A stretch of 64,000 bases of DNA. It comes from Ruminiclostridium herbifermentans. GTDB lineage: Bacteria > Bacillota > Clostridia > Acetivibrionales > DSM-1351. The DNA lies in NCBI RefSeq assembly GCF_005473905.2, contig NZ_CP061336.1, positions 2,782,501-2,846,500 on the forward strand, given 5' to 3'. Under the pieces are notes generated by a model. The model was not told where the DNA came from and did no database searches. It saw nothing but the letters and a program-made list of their open reading frames with translations. The translations under genes and the position numbers were made by a program. Of the stretch, positions 58,813 through 64,000 are shown in pieces. Every line of letters starts with the position of its first letter. Within the stretch, counting starts at the first letter, position 1.

Positions 58813-58902
58813 GCTTAACCTCCATCTCACCAGTATCTCTGGCTATTCTAATAGTAATATAGTAATCAAGAAAGTATATGGTCATTGCTTGATTGCTCAA
58901 AT

Positions 58903-58980
58903 TCACAAAAAGCTGCTTGCAGCTTTTTGATATGCGAAGAGAACAATGAATACACCAAATGTGAACTTCGCATTTTTCAA
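58903..58980 (-). CDS. Candidate micro-ORF 1 in the 167-bp repeat (25 aa)
   Basis: On minus, GGAGGTTAAGC then TTG opens 25 codons, KNAKFTFGVFIVLFAYQKAA then SSFL, stop at 58903. A hydrophobic core of about 11 residues flanked by Lys and Gln. The ribosome-binding site, spacing and start match those of glxK. The stop falls beside the palindrome. No homology known to me; it may be untranslated. Confidence 0.35.
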   Translation of the reverse strand: MKNAKFTFGVFIVLFAYQKAASSFL

Positions 58981-59063
58981 GCTTAACCTCCATCTCGCCA
59001 ATACCGTTGACGATACAATAGTAATATAGTAATCAAGAAAGTGTATGTTCATTGCTTGATTGC

Positions 59064-59147
59064 TCAAATCCGCAAAAAGCTGTGAGCAGCTTTTTGATAT
59101 GCGAAGAGAATGATGAATACACTAAATATGAACTTCGCATTTTTCAA
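59064..59147 (-). CDS. Candidate micro-ORF 2 in the 167-bp repeat (27 aa)
   Basis: GGAGGTAAGC then TTG; 27 codons with core AKFIFSVFIILFAYQKAA and end HSFLRI. Differs from micro-ORF 1 by conservative changes (Thr to Ile, Gly to Ser, Val to Ile). Same reservations. Confidence 0.35.
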   Translation of the reverse strand: MKNAKFIFSVFIILFAYQKAAHSFLRI

Positions 59148-59236
59148 GCTTACCTCCATCTCACCAGTATCTCTGGCTATTCTAATAGTAATATAGTAAT
59201 CAAGAAAGTATATGGTCATTGCTTGATTGCTCAAAT

Positions 59237-59314
59237 TCACAAAAAGCTGCTTGCAGCTTTTTGATATGCGAAGAGAACAATGAATACACCAAATGTGAAC
59301 TTCGCATTTTGCAA
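59237..59314 (-). CDS. Candidate micro-ORF 3 in the 167-bp repeat (25 aa)
   Basis: GGAGGTTAAGC then TTG; 25 codons starting QNAKFTFGVFIVLFAYQKAA. Same as micro-ORF 1 except Gln for Lys at residue 2. Confidence 0.35.
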   Translation of the reverse strand: MQNAKFTFGVFIVLFAYQKAASSFL

Positions 59315-59397
59315 GCTTAACCTCCATCTCGCCAATACCGTTGACGATACAATAGTAATATAGTAATCAAGAAAGTGTATGTTCATTGCTTGATTGC

Positions 59398-59481
59398 TCA
59401 AATCCGCAAAAAGCTGTGAGCAGCTTTTTGATATGCGAAGAGAATGATGAATACACCAAATGTGAACTTCGCATTTTGCAA
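59398..59481 (-). CDS. Candidate micro-ORF 4 in the 167-bp repeat (27 aa)
   Basis: GGAGGTAAGC then TTG; 27 codons with core AKFTFGVFIILFAYQKAA and end HSFLRI. The outermost copy. No promoter could be fixed for the set. Confidence 0.35.
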   Translation of the reverse strand: MQNAKFTFGVFIILFAYQKAAHSFLRI

Positions 59482-59795
59482 GCTTACCTCCATCTCGCCA
59501 ATACTTATGGCACTTCAATTAGTAATATACGCAGTTAATATTAGATTATCATACCCTGCACTACCTTTCCACGGAAAATTGATATAACAACCATTAAAAT
59601 TAAGAAAATCTTAAGAATTATATTGGATATTTTGTAATATTCACTTGATATTATTAACCATGCAATTAGCAGTGAAAGTTGAATTACTTAATTTTCAGTA
59701 TTTAAAATCAGATAGATGGGGTGTGATATAATATTGAATGTATATTAAATGTATCTAATACTATTCCATATTAAAATAATGGAACTATTTTAATT

Positions 59796-59916
59796 ACCGC
59801 TGAAACGGTGTGCTATATGAGCAGTGACACTTAGCTTAACAAGCGCGAAATGTACCTCTGCAAAGCAGAAGGTCAACACTGTTACTTTAGTGCCAAAGGA
59901 ACTTGGAGGTTTTCTA
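59796..59916 (+). promoter_or_regulatory. Structured leader of the two-component operon
   Basis: The 120 bases before the response regulator contain four short hairpins: ACCG-CGGT (59797-59810), CTCTGC-GCAGAAG (59856-59871), CACT-AGTG (59877-59892) and CCAA-TTGG (59893-59907), the last ending at the GGAGG ribosome-binding site so it could mask it. I do not recognise a riboswitch class. It may be an attenuator or a protein site. Confidence 0.4.
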
Positions 59917-60603
59917 GTGAATATTCTTGTTTGTGATGATGAAAAAGATATTGTAGCTGCTATTGAAATATATCTTAAAAATGAAGGATATATAGTATAT
60001 AAAGCATACAATGGAGCTGAAGCTTTATCAGTGTTTGAAGAAAATGATATTCAATTGCTTATTATTGATATAATGATGCCAGTAATGGATGGAATAAGGG
60101 CTACAACAAAGATAAGAGAAAAGTACAACATCCCAATTCTGATGCTCAGTGCAAAGTCTGAAGACACAGATAAAATCATTGGTCTGAATTTAGGAGCAGA
60201 TGACTATGTAACTAAGCCCTTTAATCCATTAGAATTGATTGCTCGTGTAAAATCACTACTGAGAAGATATGTTACCTTAGGCAGCTTTGTCCAGCGAACT
60301 GGAGTATTTAAAACAGGTCAGCTCATTATTGACGATAATGCTAAAGAGGTTAAAGTAGATGATGAACTGGTAAAGCTAACACCTGTAGAATACAAAATAT
60401 TAAAACTCTTGTGCGAAAACGCAGGAAAGGTCTTTTCTATTGACCAAATTTATGAGCAGGTTTGGAATGAACCAAGTTTCTCTGCTGAAAATACAGTGGC
60501 AGTACATATTAGAAGAATTAGAGAAAAAATCGAAATCAATCCGAAGGAACCAAAATATTTAAAGGTGGTGTGGGGTATTGGATATAAAATTGAAAAAATA
60601 TAA
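59917..60603 (+). CDS. Response regulator, OmpR/PhoB type
   Basis: About 228 residues from the GTG at 59917, which follows GGAGG by seven bases. Receiver domain with CDDEKD pocket, phosphoacceptor Asp in IIDIMMPVMDG near 51, and Lys in VTKPFNP near 100; winged-helix domain with LTPVEYKILKLLCENAG and AENTVAVHIRRIREKIE, ending YLKVVWGIGYKIE. Overlaps the kinase gene by 26 bp. Target genes unknown. Confidence 0.93.
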   Translation: MNILVCDDEKDIVAAIEIYLKNEGYIVYKAYNGAEALSVFEENDIQLLIIDIMMPVMDGIRATTKIREKYNIPILMLSAKSEDTDKIIGLNLGADDYVTKPFNPLELIARVKSLLRRYVTLGSFVQRTGVFKTGQLIIDDNAKEVKVDDELVKLTPVEYKILKLLCENAGKVFSIDQIYEQVWNEPSFSAENTVAVHIRRIREKIEINPKEPKYLKVVWGIGYKIEKI

Positions 60604-62917
60604 ATTTTCTGTATGGTTTAAATTACTTGCAATAGTGCTTTGTACAGCTGGAATGATAAGCATAGCCTATGGTGTAACAAAAGCACCTTATTTTGAATTT
60701 GTATTTCAAAGCACCGATTTTGAAGATAGCATTGAACTGAAAAACATATTCAGTAATATTTACCAGCATGTGTCAAACGTTGCCTTCAATTATAAAAGTG
60801 AAGAAAATATTAGGACAACCTCTAAAGTAGATGAAAGCTATATTAGTGATAAAAAGAATCAACTACTTTATGAAAGAGAAATTGCAATTCAAGAAATTAC
60901 AGATAGATATGCCAGCTTGATACAGCAACGTTCTGATAATTGGAACATAAACAACATATATTCTAATGTAATTGAAGACCCATATGTTTCTGAAGAAAAT
61001 AGCAATATAGAAAATAATGGATATGATGTCACTAAAACTGATACAGCTCCATCAAATTCACAATCAAGTGAATACAAAAACTGGCTCGAAGTTCTCGTTC
61101 AAGAAAGAGACCAAGAAATACAAGCTGTTATAGAAAAATATGATGCCTCTATAAATAATATAAAATCAGACTATATTGATGAACGGGTAAAGGATTATTA
61201 TAAAGAATTAGAATATCTCAAAAAGCTAGAAGGAATACACTACGCAGTTGTTGACAATAACAAAGTAACTTTTACTAATATGTCCGACTCTAGTTCAAAC
61301 TCTATTGATTCTTTTTATTTAAGGCATGAAAAATGCCTTGTACTTACTTATGAAAACATTAATTCTACATATCCAATAAACTACTATTATGACACTTCAA
61401 ATTTTCCTAAAACTTCTGTAATTTATCTTGGACTTACTCCAGCAAAATATAGAAGTGAACTAGCTGCATACAACCAAAATTATAGTGACGGCCGTTTAGG
61501 TTTAACCTTGCTTATAATTGGACTTGCTGCCTTCCTGATTGGCTTGCTTTATATTGTATATGCTTCAGGACGACGTGTTGGTAAAGATGGAATTCATTTA
61601 ATATTTGCAGACTATATTCATTTAGATGCTGCTTTTGTCCTTTCATCAGCAGCCATAATACTATGTACTATTCAGGCATACCATTTTTATAGTTATTTTA
61701 TTATGGAAATGACGCAAATCAATAGTAGTCTTCTTTTTGCAGGTTTTGCTCTGATAGTCGCATTAGGTACTCTTATAGGGATATTATTTATAACAATCTT
61801 ATCAAAAAGGGTTAAACGACATGAAGTAATCAGTCATACTATTTTATATAAAGTTTGCAAATGGAGTATTGTAAAATCCAAGAAATTAATCTCTAAAATG
61901 GGCTCTGTTTATGATACAAGTCCTATAACAATACGATTAGTATTTATTTTCGGCTCATATGCATTTTTGACTATTGTATGTTTACTTCTATTTCTTGCAG
62001 GTTCTATAGGTATCTTTTTAGGCTTTTTTTGTATCATAAGCATTAATGTAGTATCATTTTACTATATCCTTAAATACTATAAAATTCTAAAAACTATTAA
62101 CGAGGGTGCAGAAAAAATTCGTGCAGGTGAGCTGTCATATAACATACCCCAAGAAGGAATTCCTGAATTTAAGCAGTTATCAGCTACTATTAACGGAATT
62201 GCCGATGGACTCAAAACTGCTGTTAGTAGTCAAGTTAAGTCAGAGCGTATGAAGACAGAGTTAATTACAAATGTATCCCATGATTTGAAAACTCCATTGA
62301 CATCAATAATAACCTATATAGATTTACTGAAAAGCGAGGGACTTAATTCTGAAAATGCAGAAAAATATTTAGGTATAATAGACAATAAAGCCCAGCGCCT
62401 CAAAGCCTTAACTGAAGACTTATTTGAGGCAGCAAAAGCAAGCAGCGGCAGTATAGCTGTAAACCTAGAAAAACTAGATGTTGTATCATTAATATCTCAA
62501 GGTCTTGGAGAGTTATCGGATAAAATAGAAGCGTCGGGCTTAAACTTCAAAATTAATATGCCTTCCTCCAAGTTATTTGTTTATGCTGATGGAAAGCTGC
62601 TGTGGAGGGTCATAGAGAACTTGCTGTCAAATGTTTTCAAGTATGCCCTGCCCAACTCAAGAGTATATATTGATACATTTTCCACCGCTAATAATGTTAA
62701 AATCGTTATAAAGAACATTTCTGCTTATGAACTAAATATTGATGAAGAAGAACTAATGGAACGTTTCAAAAGAGGAGATGCCTCTCGCCATAGCGAAGGC
62801 TCTGGTTTAGGACTTTCAATTGCCAAAAGCTTAACAGAACTTCAAGGAGGAAACTTCCATATCGAAATTGACGGAGACTTGTTTAAAGCAATAATTGAGC
62901 TGCCTGTGGGCTACTAA
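60578..62917 (+). CDS. Sensor histidine kinase with multi-helix membrane region
   Basis: A 779-residue kinase starting at the TTG at 60578 inside the end of the regulator gene. TM1 about 13-30, an extracellular domain of about 270 residues with a coiled-coil stretch, four or so more helices between about 310 and 510, a HAMP-like linker, then HisKA with VSHDLKTPLTS (phospho-His) and HATPase with ENLLSNVFKYA and GSGLGLSIAKSL. The signal is unknown; the layout resembles VanS-like kinases of envelope stress systems. Confidence 0.92.
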   Translation: MDIKLKKYKFSVWFKLLAIVLCTAGMISIAYGVTKAPYFEFVFQSTDFEDSIELKNIFSNIYQHVSNVAFNYKSEENIRTTSKVDESYISDKKNQLLYEREIAIQEITDRYASLIQQRSDNWNINNIYSNVIEDPYVSEENSNIENNGYDVTKTDTAPSNSQSSEYKNWLEVLVQERDQEIQAVIEKYDASINNIKSDYIDERVKDYYKELEYLKKLEGIHYAVVDNNKVTFTNMSDSSSNSIDSFYLRHEKCLVLTYENINSTYPINYYYDTSNFPKTSVIYLGLTPAKYRSELAAYNQNYSDGRLGLTLLIIGLAAFLIGLLYIVYASGRRVGKDGIHLIFADYIHLDAAFVLSSAAIILCTIQAYHFYSYFIMEMTQINSSLLFAGFALIVALGTLIGILFITILSKRVKRHEVISHTILYKVCKWSIVKSKKLISKMGSVYDTSPITIRLVFIFGSYAFLTIVCLLLFLAGSIGIFLGFFCIISINVVSFYYILKYYKILKTINEGAEKIRAGELSYNIPQEGIPEFKQLSATINGIADGLKTAVSSQVKSERMKTELITNVSHDLKTPLTSIITYIDLLKSEGLNSENAEKYLGIIDNKAQRLKALTEDLFEAAKASSGSIAVNLEKLDVVSLISQGLGELSDKIEASGLNFKINMPSSKLFVYADGKLLWRVIENLLSNVFKYALPNSRVYIDTFSTANNVKIVIKNISAYELNIDEEELMERFKRGDASRHSEGSGLGLSIAKSLTELQGGNFHIEIDGDLFKAIIELPVGY

Positions 62918-62990
62918 CAAAACCCTATATGACTGAAGCATATTAAATTTCAGATTACCGTTCCACCCTAACAATTGATATAAAATCATT

Positions 62991-63030
62991 AAAACCCGCT
63001 TTAGTAAGTATTTTACCAAAGCGGGTTTTT
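62991..63030. terminator. Bidirectional terminator between convergent genes
   Basis: AAAACCCGCTTT pairs with AAAGCGGGTTTT around AGTAAGTATTTTACC. It has T-runs on both strands and serves the kinase gene (plus) and the dehydratase-like gene (minus). Confidence 0.92.
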
Positions 63031-63071
63031 AAATATCTTTTATTGAAGAAGTTGTTGCAAAGCTCCTTTCT

Positions 63072-64000
63072 CTATTCTGCCTGCTTATTCTCTACTTGAG
63101 CCTCAACATTTTCAACCTTTTGCTCATCCTTTTCGCCCCTAATATTCTTAAAGGCTACAGACAGCATCAGCTTAATTCTGTTTAACTGATTTACTTCACT
63201 CGCACCTGGGTCGTAGTCTACAGCAACTATATTAGACTGGGGATATCTTCTGCGAAGCTCTTTTATCATACCCTTACCGGTAACATGGTTTGGCAGACAA
63301 GCAAAAGGCTGCATACAAACTATATTTCCCGCACCACTTTTTATGAGTTCAATCATTTCAGCTGTCAAGAACCAGCCCTCTCCCGTTTGGTTTCCAAGGG
63401 AAAGTATTTCAGAAGCACAATCAGCTAAATGATAAATTGAGCTTGGAGCCTCAAATCTTTTACTTTTACGCAGATATTTTTTTAAATATCTCCTATACCA
63501 TTCAATAGCAGCAATAACAGAGTTATTAATTATCAAGCTTTTAATTGTACCAGATAAATTTCTATACTTAAAATTGGCGTCATATGCACAATATAGGAAG
63601 AAGTCAATCAAATCAGGCATTACAGCCTCTGCTCCTTCTGCCTCAATAATATCAACTACATTGTTATTTGCATCAGGATGGAATTTTACCAAAATCTCAC
63701 CAACAAGCCCAACTCTAGGCTTAACAATGTCGTTAAGTTCTAATTCATCAAATTCCTTTATGATGGCCTTAATGTTCTTTTTAAAGCTGCCTCTTTTGTT
63801 CTCACAAATAGAATCTATACATATCTTAACCCACTTTTGATAAAGTTCATTAGCAGAACCTGGAATCTTTTCATATGGGCGTACTCTATACAGAACTCTC
63901 ATAAGAAGATCACCATATACAAGAGCCTTTAGAGACAAATCAATAAGCTTTAGTGATATCTTAAATCCGGGTTGACTTTCCAAGCCCGACGCATTTAGAG
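63072..64000 (-). CDS. 2-hydroxyacyl-CoA dehydratase/activase-related protein, C-terminal part (partial)
   Basis: The frame is open to the right edge (residues LNASGL precede the first possible internal start), so only the last 309 or so residues are seen. GEGWFLTAEMIELIKSGAGN, then CMQPFACLPNHVTGKGMIKELRRRYP, is typical of the large clostridial proteins combining an acyl-CoA dehydratase activase (BcrAD-like ATPase) with a dehydratase-like domain. The Cys in MQPFACLPNH is conserved there. A charged tail ends the protein. The natural role of this family is unclear. Confidence 0.75.
   Translation of the reverse strand, partial: LNASGLESQPGFKISLKLIDLSLKALVYGDLLMRVLYRVRPYEKIPGSANELYQKWVKICIDSICENKRGSFKKNIKAIIKEFDELELNDIVKPRVGLVGEILVKFHPDANNNVVDIIEAEGAEAVMPDLIDFFLYCAYDANFKYRNLSGTIKSLIINNSVIAAIEWYRRYLKKYLRKSKRFEAPSSIYHLADCASEILSLGNQTGEGWFLTAEMIELIKSGAGNIVCMQPFACLPNHVTGKGMIKELRRRYPQSNIVAVDYDPGASEVNQLNRIKLMLSVAFKNIRGEKDEQKVENVEAQVENKQAE

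Larger units (their letters stand above)
58811..59505 (-). repeat. Four tandem 167-bp units (A-B-A-B) upstream of glxK
   Basis: AAGCTT followed by the ACCTCCATCTC block recurs at 58811, 58979, 59146, 59313 and 59480 (periods 168, 167, 167, 167). Units 1 and 3 share CCAGTATCTCTGG and AAAAAGCTGCTTGCAGC; units 2 and 4 share CCAATACCGTTGACG and AAAAAGCTGTGAGCAGC, so a two-unit block of about 335 bp was itself duplicated. Each unit has an inner palindrome near the end of its micro-ORF and TGCGAAG/CTTCGCA arms. Confidence 0.92.

Noticed and set aside
58805-59518. Longer open frames on minus starting ATG-GAG-GTT across the 167-bp units (62-93 residues)
   Set aside because: Their ATG overlaps the ribosome-binding site itself and the frame differs between units because of a one-base length change; the TTG frame is the only one consistent across all four.
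59824-59916. Extension of the response regulator N-terminus to an upstream ATG
   Set aside because: The receiver domain begins exactly at the GTG at 59917 with a good GGAGG; the extra 31 residues match no part of the family and overlap structured leader hairpins.

Overview
The window looks like chromosomal DNA from a low-GC, spore-forming, anaerobic Firmicute of class Clostridia. Evidence is the AT-rich base composition, strong GGAGG ribosome-binding sites with frequent TTG/GTG starts, spoIIP next to lepA, an Rrf2-nifS-nifU-mnmA cluster, and a membrane-anchored sugar sensor of the XylFII-LytS-YesN type. Gene content and order remind me of the cellulolytic Ruminiclostridium/Acetivibrio relatives, but that is inference. 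Most housekeeping genes lie on the minus strand.

Layout. 1-730: the end of an unknown gene, a terminator, and a decayed CRISPR array with 37-nt repeats unrelated to the main system. 755-13769: housekeeping (CD1247-type protein, efp, an M24 peptidase, aroQ, an endonuclease IV-like protein, M18 peptidase, a PHP phosphatase on plus, mnmA, nifU, nifS, iscR-like regulator, a YkuS-like protein, rarA). 13770-20917: two tandem chemoreceptor genes (one lacking its N-terminus), thpR and a secreted GDSL hydrolase, separated by repeats. 21194-46063: a type I-B CRISPR-Cas island. 46837-52174: sugar-sensing three-component cluster. 52605-56416: lepA, a small membrane protein, spoIIP. 57017-59800: repeat-rich DNA around glycerate kinase. 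59917-62917: a two-component system. 63072-64000: the 3' part of a 2-hydroxyacyl-CoA dehydratase/activase-like gene running off the window.

The CRISPR island holds a complete cas6-cas8b-cas7-cas5-cas3-cas4-cas1-cas2 operon on minus, then a leader with a recognisable promoter and an array of 111 repeats/110 spacers read leftwards. An IS21-family element separates this from 14 older repeats. A second array (22 spacers) lies upstream of cas6; its leader end is replaced by an IS66-family element nested with IS21 and IS66 fragments. A third, decayed three-repeat array lies just upstream of cas6. The arrays record their own history: single-base repeat variants in blocks, exact spacer duplications, near-duplicate spacers sharing the PAM-side end but differing in length, overlapping spacers that imply a 5'-TTA PAM, and one spacer apparently captured from a CRISPR array. 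Short repeats also copy the cas3 start region and the cas1/cas2 junction.

The most system-like unexplained item outside CRISPR is a tandem array of four 167-bp units upstream of glxK. Each has a strong ribosome-binding site and a TTG-started 25-27-residue hydrophobic micro-ORF, an arrangement resembling tandem type I toxin loci; whether the peptides are made is unknown.
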